Source: Fasciolopsis buskii
Lineage: Eukaryota > Platyhelminthes > Trematoda > Plagiorchiida > Fasciolidae
Direction: 5' to 3'
DNA: 64,000 nucleotides
Assembly: GCA_008360955.1 (NCBI GenBank)
Contig: LUCM01006147.1
Location: 62,001-126,000, forward strand
How positions within the stretch are numbered: the stretch's first letter is position 1; each line of letters opens with the position of its first letter. The position numbers were made by a program, and so were the translations under genes. Shown here piece after piece: positions 45,077 through 60,000 of this stretch. The notes under the pieces are model-generated. The model ran no database searches and was not told the origin of the DNA. It saw nothing but the letters and a program-made list of their open reading frames with translations.

Positions 45077-48000
45077 CTGAAAAATGTGATGATGAGCAGA
45101 CACGAGAATAAACGAAAGATTATGAGTATGTGAACTGGTCTGTATTAATTGTACATCAGCACAGAAGGGTATGTAGGGAAGAACAAGAAGTCAGTTTCTC
45201 ACAAATAGGCTTAAGACAGTTTTTTCTTGAGTTTTTAGGAAGCTTTGGAGTCAATCTGAAATCTGGTTTTTATGACCCACTCGTGAGGATACGAGGAAAC
45301 AGGCGCTGTATTCTCCTGTCTACAAAATCATTACGTTAGAGAAATCACCACTTGGAATGAATACGTAAAGATGATCGCTTTGTCATTGCAATCCATGCAA
45401 AGTACCACCACCAACACTACCAATACCGACATAAACAACAGTGATATCAATGGCAAAAGATCCGCTTCGGTCAAGGGAATCTGAACCTCCTGGATAGGCA
45501 GATCAATATTAGTGAGAACGTGTAATTTATCTACTGGGTGTTCTACCAAAGTTCCAAAAGACTCAACAGTCCGATGACGGCTGGTTAGAAGACAATTGTT
45601 GCTAAGTCGTTAGTGTGCTCCAGTGTTATCGAAATTGTACTCATTTCTGTTGAAAAGGTTCGTATGCCGTCAGCAACAGCCACTAGCAGAAAAATCAGCT
45701 AGCCAGTATCTCTACCGCTTGCAATTAGTCCGCCTGGTCCCATTAAAAACAGGTACTTAGTTATGGATAAACCGTACCATCGAAAACACCCAAGAGTCGG
45801 TCCTATCAACGGCGACGTGCACATCGTTCAGTCTTTCGACCCATTGGGCTGCAGTGCACTTATCCTTCACCGGGGCTTTTGCTACTCATGAGTAGTACAT
45901 ACGAAACGAGTAAAGTTGTCGCAAAGTACACTGGCATGCAAACGCGACCACAATACATTTCACGCATCACTATACATTCTCTTTTATTATTTAAAAGATG
46001 TATGCTTCGCCTAGCTATAGATTTAGAGTTTTGACTAACGGAAAAATAGTAGTCTAAGAAGACTCACCTGGTCTAGGAAAAATGAATTTATCAAAGCTTC
46101 CATGGCAGAAGACACTGTCAATTCACCACGCAATCCAAGACGGAGCTCTTTTAATGATCGTCGCATTTCATCAATCAGAATGTTCATACGTTCACACTCT
46201 TGTAGCACAACCACGGCGTATGGACTACGTTCCTCCGGTGCTTGACGTGCATAGAGTTCAGCCATCGGAAACCCGTCGGGCAATCGATCGAGTAAATCCT
46301 CTAATAGTGCGGTCAATGTCTCTTCACGACTGGGTGCATCGCCCACTTCAGCCCCGGAGTCTCGTGGTTGTAATTCTAGGACAACACGGAAAATCCGTTC
46401 GGCTGCTTTGGTGAGGAATTCAATCTCCGCATTCGGATGCAATCCGTAAAGGTGAGGCGATTCGGGTGGCAGATTTTTATCTATGTAGTCGTGGTAACCC
46501 GCATAGTCCGAATTTGGTGGAACTAAGAATCCTGGGGCAAGATAGAGATCACCGTCCACCTGCATTAAACGGGACAGATTTCACATTAGTTACTGAATTA
46601 ATATAAATTCTCTAGTATACAAAGGGAACAATGTGAACTGCGGTTGCGTAACTTCAAATAAGACATATAAAATACCACGAACGGGTGCATGTGTTCGGTC
46701 AGTAGGCGAGTCTTGTTGAATGAACTTTGTTCTTATTTATTGTCGTGTTTGATTCATGCCTCCTCGTACAAAACCACGGTCAAGTGAACGTACGCGTCAT
46801 CGAGTGGTGTTCGATCTCGCTAAAATGCAGGCACCTTCTAAAGAAGACACAGATAAAAACTTGTCCATCTGACTGCCACTCAAGACAAGCAAGGAGCATG
46901 CGCATATTTTGTTTATTTCGCTTTACAGGCAGTATAAATGCTACGAACGTGCAACCCTTTCAAGCCCAAAATTAATGCTGACAATAGGCTGATAAAATGA
47001 CTATTTGGACACCATATATGGTGTTGTCTGGTGAGTGGTCAGAAAACTGGATATTCATTTCATTACTTAATATTAATAAAGTGGAGTTAATACACGGTTA
47101 GTGCGATTTCCCTTGGGTCATAGACAGCACGTGATATTGGTGATTATTCAAGTAAGGATTCTCACACGAAAGTCTATCTCTTGTCTTTCTTATCGATCGG
47201 CACAGTTGCCGATTTGCACCGGTAATTCGAAATCCACCACTGTTATCAGTACACCCATAAAAGTTTTTTTAACCCCGATATTAGAACACTTGTTTTAACC
47301 TGACAGCACAAGTGGAAGCATAATGCCGCGTCAGACCTTCGGGTCAAAGGTACTCGTTAAAGTCTCCAAAGAAGAACACCTCATACAATGCGCGATGCTT
47401 CCAAGTTCCAACCGCCTAGACATTTGGAGTACATTTCCGGTGGGAGACCTTGATAATTTCGATCCTTCCAAAACAGGGATCGTGCAAAGTTGTCACAAGC
47501 AGTTGCGGCCCGGTAGATTTACGTGAGAGCTGCATTAATTAATAAGTTGAATACATTACTTAGACCTAAATGTTTGCTGCTTTCGAAGTTCACACACTAG
47601 CCAAATAGAGCATCAAGCTACCTTCCGAAAGGTGGATACAAGACCCTATTTCCATAATCCTTCTTCGTACCCTAGACGCAATATCGGTTTCTTACTTCAA
47701 TCCTCGCATTTAAGACGGCAACTGGCTGTCGTTCGGTTTATTGAAATTTTATTCGGTTTTGTGTCGCTCCAATTTTCCGGGTCATAGTTATCGGTCCATC
47801 CATTCTCGTGCTCTGAGCCCTAGCGGCCACGGAGCATGCCATTTCCACTAAAATCGTGCGTCAACCACGCACAAAAAACTGGAAACAGGACCCCTTATCA
47901 AGAGTACACCCGTGTGGTAAGAGAAACACCTGTAGCATTGCGATCACCTGAAATCATGGCCAACTCGAAGCGGTTAGGCATGCTGTCAATATGAAACGTC

Positions 48001-51000
48001 GACCTGGGGGTAGTGATCTGCACCCAGTGAGCACTTAAACACCAAAGGCCCGTAATGCGACTGGGGCACACTAGTGGGAAACAGTGGGGTAAATTCTTAA
48101 GTTAAGTGATCTCACATGCTGCCGAATTCAACTTACCAAATCGGGTTGAAGATATTCTTGTAAAAAGGTGCGACATAATCGACGATCCCAGTCGTCTGTG
48201 ATATGACCACCGTACATAATTTCCCCGAACAAATAACGTAAATCTTCCCATGGAACTTTTGGATTTGCCTCCAGGTAATTGTACAACACGTCCAAACAAA
48301 TGCATAAATCACCCACGTTGAATGGATACGTACGATTCCATCCTTGAGCGCCAAATTTGCTTCGTTCGGTAACCACCGCGTGGAAATAGCACAAAGCAAA
48401 TAAAATTGGTTTGAATTCAGCCTCTTTCGTGCATCGTTCGAGAGTTTCCTGAACAAAACAAGGACGATTAAAAAGAAATATGGTGGAGTATCGTGAGCAC
48501 TAAGATTCAAAATATTTAATGTAACAACGACCGGAAAATTCGAAACCATGAAAGTACTCCGGACACCGACAGTCAAGCGGACAGATAGGATAAAGCTTTT
48601 TTCAAGCAGGATAAATGGACTTAGACAAGCAATTGCTCACTGCTAGAGTACTTAATCAATAAAAATTCCCGCAGACCACATTGGGTGTGGTGTGGCTTCA
48701 TGCTCTGGTATCCCTTCCTTCCTTTATACCAGACATCGTCAACTCCAATAGTCCGGTCATATGGTAGGGCGTCTCGACATGGAATGATCCGCATTGTGTT
48801 TCCAACAATTTTGCTTAACTTGATGGTCAGTTATAAACATGCTGATCATGAAAAAGATTGTTCTTCTGTTCCCCAAGTCACAAAAAGTCAATAAGTCACT
48901 GCCCAGTCCAAATTTGTAATACACTTGCCACTACCTAGATGTTGGATAGCGATACTGTCCTGTGCCAAGCAAATCCACAGCCTTTCTGGATTTGCTTTTG
49001 ACATTTCTGTTTGAATCGCTCCACGTAAAGATTGGATCCGGCCTAATCGACTCAAATTGCAGGATCCGTTTTGAATATCAATTCTATTTGAATTCTTTTC
49101 GTGGGATTTCGTAAACCTTGTAATGAAGGGGAAGTCTACATAAAAAACCACAAGGAGTGAGACAGTGAAGTTTGTGAACGGTTACCGTAGCGGCAAGCAC
49201 GATGCCCATACGAGCCAGAGAACGATTAACATCTTTCAGAAACCTATGCTATTGTCTATCAGGTCCCATTATTTTTAATTTACTGAGGCCATGGAAGATG
49301 GAAGGCAGAACCGCTGCCTAAGTGGGTTCCCTAGTACATTGTATATGTGACCTACCTACGTGATACAGCAACAAACAACAGAGGCAGAACACACATTTTA
49401 GCTAGCTAAAAGGTGACCACGCAGTTCATTTGTGATGTTTCTTCAAGTTTCTAGGGGGCCTTAACTGTCGAAATTGGTAACGATGGGACAGTATTTCTCC
49501 TTTAACCAATTAAGTGATGAACGGCATTTCAGTTGGAAGTTTCCGACCGCCGATTTCTAAACAAGACTCAGCGGGGACGTTAGTGAATAAGTCGGCGTAA
49601 TTGGTGATCAAGATAAAGGACAATACAGAAGTGAAATGGAAAAACTGTGCAGGAAATGGAGTGAATCGTTCGGACCATAAAACAGTTTGACAACTATTGC
49701 CTGATTCAAAATGGGATATAGCTTGCCGCTGCGTAACTAGACAGGTTTTCGTTCTACCATGACTGACCATTTGCCTTACGTCCTTTAAACCAGATTAAGT
49801 GGTTTTAGACTTCCGAAGAATCAAGTACATACGGGAAGTTTTGCCGTCAAGAGCTGTGCTAGCACGAAAAGGATAAAAACGGACTTTTAAACCTGTAATT
49901 TGCTAATTTGCCTACTGTCAAGTTTCAGAGTAGTTCAATGCAAAATGCGTATATGTGCATATAATATAGGAATAAACATGCATGGCTAGCTGAGTCGTTG
50001 TCGGTTCCAGTGTACACTGGACGGTCAGAACCAGGAATTCACGAGAAACGCGACTATAACATGGGATTTGTCTTCCTAACTGTAACCGTGTAGTGTCATG
50101 GTATGTGTACTTCCAAGGAGACTGAGCGTCCGCCGGAAGAGGAATACTCAGATAAATCTAAATTTGCAAAAATGGCGAGGGAGAATGATAAGACGCATCA
50201 GATAGAAAAATCGTTGTCTAGTATCTTGAGAAGACTAAGACAAAGAGATATCATAGATTCGACGACATTCGAACAAATTCGGCCTACGGGAACTACTATT
50301 CCGAGATTGTACGGCCTACCCAAATTACACAAAAATGGAGTACCTATGAGGCCTATTCTCGACATGTGCAATTCGCCGTACCATGCTGTGGCAAAATGGT
50401 TAGCTAGGTTACTGGAACCCGTCAGACAGAAGGTAGCAAAACATAGTCTCAAAGACACATTTGAGCTTATCGATTCCGTAAAAGAACTAAATATGAAGGG
50501 ACGAAGGATGCTTTCTTTAGACGTCACCGCCCTTTTTACCAACGTTCCGATCACGGAGACAATCGAATACCTCTGTGACTACATCGAGAGCAATGGCTTA
50601 GCGACGAGTCTTCCGATAGCAGACTTGAAACAACTATTGTTCTTTTGTACCTACAACGTCCAATTTAAATTCAATAATCAAATTTACCGTCAAAAGGACG
50701 GCGTAGCGATGGGATCCCCACTCGGTCCGCTACTAGCTGACATTTTCATGGCAAAGCTGGAACGTGGACCACTCGAGTCGTCAATACAATCGCTCTACTT
50801 ATACAAGCGTTATGTGGATGACATCTTCTGTGTACTCAACCCCTCGACCAAAACTAAACAACTGTTGAATGTGTTCAACTCGGCTCACGCAAATTTGAAA
50901 TTCACAACAGAGATGGAGCTAAACAGTGAAATAGCTTTCTTAGATGTACGACTAAGTCGTCGAGAAGACGGCTCAATTCGGCGATCAGTACACAGGAAAG

Positions 51001-54000
51001 CCACATGGAATGGGCAATACATCAACTTCCACAGCTTTGTACCTCTTAATGTGAAGAGGAACTTAATTAGATGTTTGATTGCCAGAGCAAAAAGAATATG
51101 CACAGAAGATACTCTTGAAGCTGAACTGCAGACGCTCAGAAGAGTATTCACTGAAAATGGCTTCCCAATTAGATTAATCGACAAGATGTTGGAGACAGAA
51201 CAGGAAGTTCCTAGGAGGGCGACGGTGGAGAGAAAGCCGGTATACATATATCTGCCATTCAAAGGTGACACGCTAGCAGAAATAGCACGACGAAGACTGA
51301 CTAGTGCTATCAATAAGACATTCTACGCAGCCAAGCTTCGTATCCTGTTCAAATCCCGCCCCGTAGTGTCATTATGGTTGAAAGACAAAGTCCCTGATTC
51401 TGCAGCCTCGTTTTGTATCTATTCATTCACATGTTCCTGTGGGACAATGTACATCGGCCGCACGACCAGGCGCTTGTCTGAACGCATCCGTGAGCACCAC
51501 CCGGCATGGTTAGGCACTGGAACAATTAAGTCACTTAATAGCGCAGTGGTTTCACATCTAGCACAGACTAACCACACCGTGAATGTGACGCAAGCTTTCC
51601 GGACCCTGTATAAGGTCAGAGGTCAACAATCCAGGTTGGCAAAGTGTCGCCTCTTGAGCACTGCGGAAGCTGTCGCAATCCGTCTTCACAGTCCTCCACT
51701 TTGTTCTCAAAAACAATTTGTGGTTGCGCTTCAACTCCCTTGGCCCAACCCCCGTCCCAATACAAACCCTAGACAACAAAACAATTAACACCACAAATCC
51801 CTTCCCCACCCATATTTGTAAATGACTAATCCAATCCTTCCTAAAGTGAAAATATTTTGTCAAGATATATATAGTGATGTAATGGCATGAGTACGAATCA
51901 CTGAAAACGAGCTTGTTCGCCAACTTGTGTTTTCTCAAATACTCAGATTATCGGGCCAATTAGTGTCACAATGAGGGAAACATTCTAAGGACCCGAAGCA
52001 CATGCAAACTATACCTGACTGAAATTGTCTAGCGCTTTGTGAAGATTGGCATGCATCCCAGTCGGTGGTTCATTGGTAATTTTGATGGCATTTTCCAAAA
52101 TCCCCTGGGGAATTATATGAGCCGACGGTTCGCCAGCCGGTTCAGCACTGATAAACACACGATAGTTCGGGTGTGCACTTTCTGCATACTGTTCCATACG
52201 TTTCTCCAACGTGCTCAACCATTTGGCGACTAGATGAATATTTTGCAAAACAACCCAATGCCCTTCTTCGGCTGCTTTTTCCAATGCGGCCTCGGCAACG
52301 ACCTCTTGGCCCTGACCGAGGGAAATGTTGTGAAAATTCCCACGGTCCAATTTGAAACCAAGTTTGTTACCCAAAATTTCCACGTCCTTCAGCGGATCCA
52401 CACCGGGCGACAAGATGAAGAATATTGGCACAGCCGAGCTGGATTCTTTGAAAGATTTGGCAAACTCCACTTGACGTGCCTCCACATACTTAGTTCCAAA
52501 TGTTGTGGCCACATAATGCCGCAACGCGTAGGTCATTCGATCGTGTCGTAGGGCACGCATCATGCACAACTTTTCCGCGGCACTTTTGTTTTTCCACTCC
52601 TGTGGGAATTTCTCTTTCTCCGGTGCTTCGGCTTCCAAAAAGGCCTTCCATCGTTTCGCTGATGAGACTATATCTTTGTCCAAATCACGAAAGTTGTTCA
52701 TCTTGACCAAAGTTTGTACACCACCCCAATTCAAATCGTTCAGGAAATCCACCGGACTTTTCGCATCTGGCACAACCGGATATCGGAGCAAAAAGTCCAT
52801 CAGAACTGATGACAATTCTCTCGAGGCCACCTGAACTTGTAGAACCATAAGGACAAGAAAAATTAATTTGTCCCGCTCGAACAATCCGCGTGTAGTGTAG
52901 ACAAATATCGAATAAGTGATATTATCCAACAAGCTGATCAGACGTTCCTTATCGGTTTCAGCTTCCGGAGCCGTATCGATCGATTGTTCAAATACCGTGC
53001 GGAATGCTTTCAACGAGAACTGATACATTGGATGTATTTGGCATAGATCATTCATCACGAAATAGATCAGAGCGGCACGTGTTGCTGCTTGACGGTAGTG
53101 TTCACGGGCCTGATTGATCTCTTTCTCCGTCACTTTGGCCTCGATTACTTTTTCTTCAATATCTTTGGCTGTTTGTTTATTTGTTTCCAAATTTTCTACC
53201 AATGAATGATCACCCAAGAAATTCCCACCAGAACTGGCCAATTTGGCCAGTAATGAGTCTTCCAAATTTTTCAACGTGATCTTAAACTCGTTCTGTTGTT
53301 TGGTCAAATCGGATTTGAGTTTCTCCAAATCCGGACGTTCTTTACTCACCACCACGGCCAATAATTGGTCTTCCAAACCATCTCTGGTTACGGTAAAATT
53401 GATCAGGGTGGTCTGAGCTTGCAATTCTGGCTGATAATGCGGATTGGCCAATTTGGTTTGGAGAATCAATCGAAAATTCCCATTGAACGGGATCTCTTTG
53501 TCGCCCATTTTCATGGCTGTTCCTTTCTTCACTGTCTGTCGTCCGATTATCGGATCCAAGATAGGATCTACTGTCTCGCCAATATTCTCAATCAATACGG
53601 TGCTACCTTCGGTTATGGCTCGTTCAATTTTGTCCAAGTAATTCTTCGCACCCAACCGGGTGACAATTAGATCTGCACCGTAACGTGTCTTGATCCATTT
53701 GATTGCCTGTAACTGTGGATCCACACACAGTGGCCAACGCTCACAAAAACTAAATATGGCCGCATTTTCCACAGACATCCGGTCCTCGGGTAGTGACTGA
53801 TTATTCCATGTAGCAATCACAGCATCATCGACTAGCATATAGAGCGGATCGATTCCTGGTCGAATAGGGATAGGAACTTCCAATCCTTTCATGAATGGCC
53901 ACAATTTGTCATCCATTAACTGTTGTCGGAATGGTTTGCTCAAATAGCCGAAATAGGAGATGAATGTGGTAGTCATGAGCACATCGCCAATCACAGTTTC

Positions 54001-57000
54001 CCCTAGTTTACGCAAATCTTCTACCTGTTGAGCCCATCGAATATTTTCTGATGCGAAACCACTGACCAGGCGATTAGCCAAATCCAATGTTTTAGCCGTG
54101 AAATCGGCCTCTTGTTGACAACGCAATTTCTCTTCAGTTGCCTCGCGGAAACTGGCAGTCAGTTCGGCCAGGGATGCCTCGAGGACCGCGATTTTCTTTT
54201 GCAACGTTTCTAATTTCTCGGTTGCCTGACGCAACTCTTCGTTGGCCGCGTTCAGTGCATCTCGTTTCGGTTTCACCTCGCAATAGACATCGTGAAATTT
54301 GAGTATATTGATAACCCAAGAGCAAAGGCCAGCTGCGGCTAGCGATTTCGTCCGAATTACATCCGGATCGAAATTGGGCATCTTTACATATTCAATGGCT
54401 GCCTGTTTGCTATTGGCCGCAATATTCTCTTTGTCGTAATTTAACAGATTGTTCAAAAACTGATCAACTTTGGACATAATTCCAGCTTTGGCCGCACGCC
54501 AGCTTCGATCTTTTGGCAGTTTTCCATCCATAGCAAATAGACACATCACGGCCGCACAGACGAGAACCACATCTGGCGGTGGACTTGTCAACGCTTTCAA
54601 TTCGGTCAGATTGTTCTTATTCAACGTGTTCAACGCTTCTTGTGCGGCAATCAAAGCCGGTTCCGCTTTGCGTAGATCAACTTCACAATCGTGTTGTTTT
54701 CGTGTGACCTCAGCTTTGATCACACTCACTTTCGCCTCTTCCTCCGCGGCAATCTCTTTCTCCGCGGAGACTTTCTCGGTCTCCTGACCGACTACCGCGA
54801 TCAGTTTGTTTGCATTTTCTGTCTTCTCGTTGACCACAATTTCTTGTGCGGCCAGTTGAACTTTCAACTCGCTAGTCTGTTCCCCGGCATCACGTAGACG
54901 ATCCAAACCGTTGACGAGCCGATCGATTTTTTGTTGTAGTTCATCCATCTGGGCACCGACCATTCGTTTGTACAAATTAATTTGTTCCAAAAACGATTTT
55001 GGTGTGGTGTAATTGTGACGTCGTTCTTTTTGTAAATAATCTTGACTTAATTCGTTCACGGTGGTATGCGCGTAGGCCATATATTGACTGACAGAAGGAA
55101 GAACTTCCGGCTGAAATGTATAGATAAAAAAAATAAAAAAGGAGAACAGGCGTGAGTTTTGAACAATCCGTCTCCATCCCGATGTTCACGCACAAAATGT
55201 ACTACTTTGTTAAGTCTGCGTTACACATGGTCGAAAAAACATCTGCTTACATAATACAACCTGAAAAAATATAACCGATAAGGCGAAACGTGAATAGTCG
55301 CCGACAACCGGATGATCGTATCATGACTTTACATCTGTGTGGGATCCATGGGCACATGAAGACGGCACTTCATATTGTCATCTGAATCAGGCACAACGTC
55401 CATCTACAAATTGTGACGTCGTTAACATGTTCCCGCTAAACTGTGACGGTACGATACACACCATTTTGGGAGAACAAAAGAATAACGTCCTGATATGGGA
55501 ATTTTCGGGTTCCACTCTCGACTCAGTGCAATACACCAAGAATTTGTGATTAGTGATGGAACTTGGCCCATACCCTGGATGAATCTAATTCAAATTGCAA
55601 AACCAATCACATTTTTTCCCTTAGTTACCCTTAATAACTAATCTGTTGTATTCTATAGACTTTTGCGTACAAAAAATGTCACATTTCAGTCAAGAAAACG
55701 TGGGGGGGGGAAATAAGAAAACAGTTAGACTCACTAATTTATAAAAATGAAGAAATAAGAAACTCATCAAGGTATGGTTTGAACACATTCAGATATGTTG
55801 CTCAGGAAATCGGCTAACACACGGCCAAAGTTTGTCAAGATGCGCGCCAAATATGGGACAGTAGAATTCCTGTAGATATTGATTCCCGAAAGTGTAGAAC
55901 AAAAAGCGGAACGTGTTTAAGTAATGAGAGCGGCACATTGAAAGATCGTTGTGTACAGAATGAGTGGGATCTGAAGGTAGTTTGTGAGCAAACTATTCCC
56001 ATGTGGATAGGTGCTGATCACACAGATTGATGGACAACTCGTGCAGTGGTGTGAAAGATACACGGCCAATAACTGACCGTCCCCGGCAGAGGCATACAAA
56101 ACAATAGATGGTGCTTAGTTTCACCCGGTACTGTCGAAGCCTTCTGATATGAATTGACAAAATGCGCATGAAAATCAAATTCCCACTCACGATTAGGAGA
56201 TGAAAGTGATCCGTAGGACGTGCAACATGCAAGCTGGACAAATTTTAACACCAATTTTTATCATTCTGCTGAGAACATTGGCACACCTTTTCAAATCCAC
56301 TGACACTTCAACTTCACCGATCGCTTTGTTTGGATTGATACTAGACAAGACATTGTTCATCAACACCCTGCAATTAAAACTCGATCTCATACCAACGTAA
56401 TTAGTTCCTACTAGATTAGCAACTGCCCACCTGTCCATCTGTATTTGACTTCATGTAAATTCTACCGCGTAGAAACAAAATCATTTATCATTTGCCTGTG
56501 TGAAAAGCAAAAAAGAAAATAGATCTAATAACTTATCTATGAGAAATGTACTAATAATTGTATTTAGTTTGACTCCGTCTCTCTCCTCTACCCGAGTTAG
56601 GTCGGAGTGTATCATAAACGAACTCTTCTGGTTAAAAGCATCAGACACATAAAAGCATCTGCTCACCTTTTACGTTTCGTCTATGTAATACCCTTGAGCA
56701 AAGGTATAAAATATAGATCGGTAGGTAATTCAGGTATTTTTGATACCCAAAGTAATTCACCCCGTACTGTCGTGTTTCATTTCTCATTACTAATTCACAA
56801 CACTGTCCAATCAAAAGACAATTATTGATGTTCTCAATATCAAGTGAACTATACATTCACGGGATGACCGAAGTCAAGGTTACAGGCAGATAGTGAGAAC
56901 CAGACAAATACCAATTGATAGTTTATTACACAGTTTGAGACGTAAACCGGCGGTGGTCAGACGGATAAGGTCTTGGCTTTTGGATATGAAGGTAGCCGGT

Positions 57001-60000
57001 TCGAACCCATTCATCGTCGATCGACTACCTCAACTGGCAGCCCCCTTTGTTGGCCGCAACCCCCTTTGTGAAGATGATGTGTATTTTTTTTTGTTAAAAG
57101 ATGAAAACAATATTGTCGGTTTTGACTAACGCTCGGTGATTGCACGAGAGAAGGCAAAACCAAACTGTCTGTTTGTTTTATGGTTCTCAGTGATCGCAAA
57201 CTACCAAAACAAACTATGAGAAAGTGATGGAGAGGAAGGGAGGAGGATGAGGCAAAATGAATGGCTTCTATCATCGCCAGAAAGTCGATGCACCAATTCG
57301 TGTTGGTAACTGGTTGTTAACATTCGAATCATGCAGATTCCGTGATTTTGCGCTTACCAGGTGCCGATAGCTCAATGAATATAGGCATCTGGGCAAGTGA
57401 GGAAAACTGTAATGAATCAAAGGAGGAATTGTGCAGTTGTTATATGATTTTGTCTGACGAGGGAACGAAAAAGTAATGTTTAGCCGGGCAAAATGATTGG
57501 CGAATTTTGTGTAATGATTGTTCATGTGGGTGGGTACGTGTATCCCTCTGTGTGTGTGCGCGCGCGTGTGTGTGTGTGTGTCTGTGGGACATCAACACGT
57601 ATGAGCAAACAAATTAGTATGACCGTTGGTTGTGATTAAAATTTATCAAACTGCTTTCTGTTCATGACTCGTACTGATAACAAATTAGCAACACGAATTG
57701 GAAAGCGGACATGATAGTACAGGTTGGGGAAGGAGTAAAAACGGAATTAGTGACTCTTATCATTTTACCCACGATTGGTCAGAACATCACCACAAACTAT
57801 GATCCATTCGATAGAGAAAGAAACAAGTTAACCGTCCGCCAACATGCCATCTTCATCTTTCTTGGTCTGAAAACAGCATCCTGTGCAATCGAGCGAGGAG
57901 GTCCCTGAGGCTGATTGTAATTGAAGCGCACCACAGACAAATTCATTTCTCTTTTCCAATCATAGCGAATAGCCGAGAATCAGTTCGAGCTTACGACCTC
58001 CTTCCATCCGAGTTTACGACGAGAAGTGGTGTTCGTCAGAGCTTTCTCCTATTCCTGTTCCCCAACCCCTCCAACTGAATAACTGAGATGATTACAAATA
58101 TCGTTGTACTTAGGCTATCTGCAGAGAAGTCATCTATCAGTAGCGGCCCGTGGCTGTGCAAATCAATGCCGGATAGGTGCAACATCATCATGTGGTGAAG
58201 TTAAACAAACCGTTCAGAGCCTGCCCGGTAGCGTAATGCCCAAAGGCATTCGACTCACAATCGTTCGTCCCGGGTTCGCGCCCCAGTTCGGGCGCGGTGG
58301 ACATGCAATGCTGATGATTCCTAACAAGGATGAAACAGCTGTACAGTGCTTCCATAGTTTCTTAATGGTCAGTTGAGCGATGATATCACATGGTGAATTA
58401 TTTCATGAAAACATCCAATCTCCTACTACTAACGCATACAAAGCCTCCTTAGTCGATTAGTCATAAAATGACACGAATGATGAACATGGTTTTCTTGCAC
58501 ACACACACACACACACTATTATTATTATTATTATCTGTCTGGTCCTGTCCGTAGGCTTGAACATGCATGCACGGGAGGTAGATCGAACGATCACTTTCAA
58601 GCACCAGTTTCTTCTTTCGTTTGATTATCGACTGTCAGTTAGTCTAACTCACTTGCCGCTCGGTTATAGGGCATGGCGAGCGCTGACTCGATTTATGTTT
58701 TGTCTGAATCAGCCTCAAACCCTCTTCCCCAGTGGTTTAGGGATAATCATTTGTTCGTCCCACGCGGTTACTGATACCAATTAGTTCCGGTATCATAATC
58801 CCACCAACCACTGGCCGGGAGTGATTACAAGTGGACAAGGTCTTGATGTTTGAGTGTGAAGGTCACATGTTCGAATCCCTCTAGTGCCGGTCAACTTCTC
58901 TGGGTTGGATACGGCGCCGTTCCTGAAAAATGATGTGTACTAACACCTTGTCAATAAAAACAAATAGACAAAAGATAACTACTGGTAGGAGTTCTAAATG
59001 AACTAGTCGGAAATCAGTCACCCGAAATTTATGCCAGTTGGGTCAGTGAAAGTGAGTTGGCGATGGTGTTGGTCCATTTCCTGCTGTCCGATGATCGCTT
59101 GTTTGTATGTTGAATTTTATCGTCATAAAGTTACGTGAATGCTATTCGAACGAACTTACCGACAGGCCGGGACAATCGGCCAAGAAACGCTCGGAGACAG
59201 AAAGCAAAGCTTCTTGTGGCCACTCATGGAACCAGTCAATAGAGGTGCGATTGACTAGTGCAGGAAAACGTCTGGCTCTCACTCGAAGTTTGTCACCGAC
59301 CGGAGAGAAACAAAGGATCACCTGCGCCCCCCAAAAAAATTATCGAGTTTAGCAGGATAAAGGAAAAAATAGAACTCATGTTACTACGAATACCAGTAAG
59401 GTCTCTGGTATTCCTGTTTGTAGTGCATTCAAAAATTTCCTCTGTTAATATTGTTGGGGTCCTAGCATCTGATGGTAGAAAGAAGCGTCAGCAAGTATCA
59501 TGAATTGATTTACACGTTTCTCCTCTTACGTCTCTTTGTAGACTGTAATAAGGCTAATCAAAAAAACTGACCTTGGTTGTCTAGGCAGACGTGCCTGAAA
59601 ATAAAGAATGAAGTCTTGCTGAAGCATAAAACTTCATAAACGGTTTTTGGAAGAGCCCCGGGTCGCAATCGCCTGTCCAATAGAAACACTTATTTCATCA
59701 AGTACTCTAACCATGATCACGCTCGTATCGAAGGGTTAAAGATAACCATTTTTAATTACCTTATTTTCCGTTAACTGAAGTCTAGTAATGAAGACTGATC
59801 AGGAAAAGAAAATTCGTTGTGGAACGATTTTCATTCACACCAAAGTTGACTTTGCCTCACGATGAGAATCAACCAATTAAAAAACCATGGACAATTTAAA
59901 ATTGTGCTTAAGTTTTTCAACGTATTAAACTAAACAAGGTAACCCGTAACATCACATTGAAAGAATAAATTACGCCAAAAGCATATCTTTCACGAAGTAA

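Larger units (their letters stand above)
48449..52014 (-). other. Dynein intron with the antisense Penelope-like element
   Basis: The element occupies about 50.1-51.96 kb. From 48.45 to 50.1 kb I recognise nothing. Confidence 0.8.
55111..59159 (-). other. Dynein intron
   Basis: Contains a family E repeat, two family A SINEs, a family B SINE and two microsatellites. Confidence 0.75.

Noticed and set aside
52234..54787. Several plus-strand ORFs of about 100 codons
   Set aside because: Antisense shadows of the dynein large exon.
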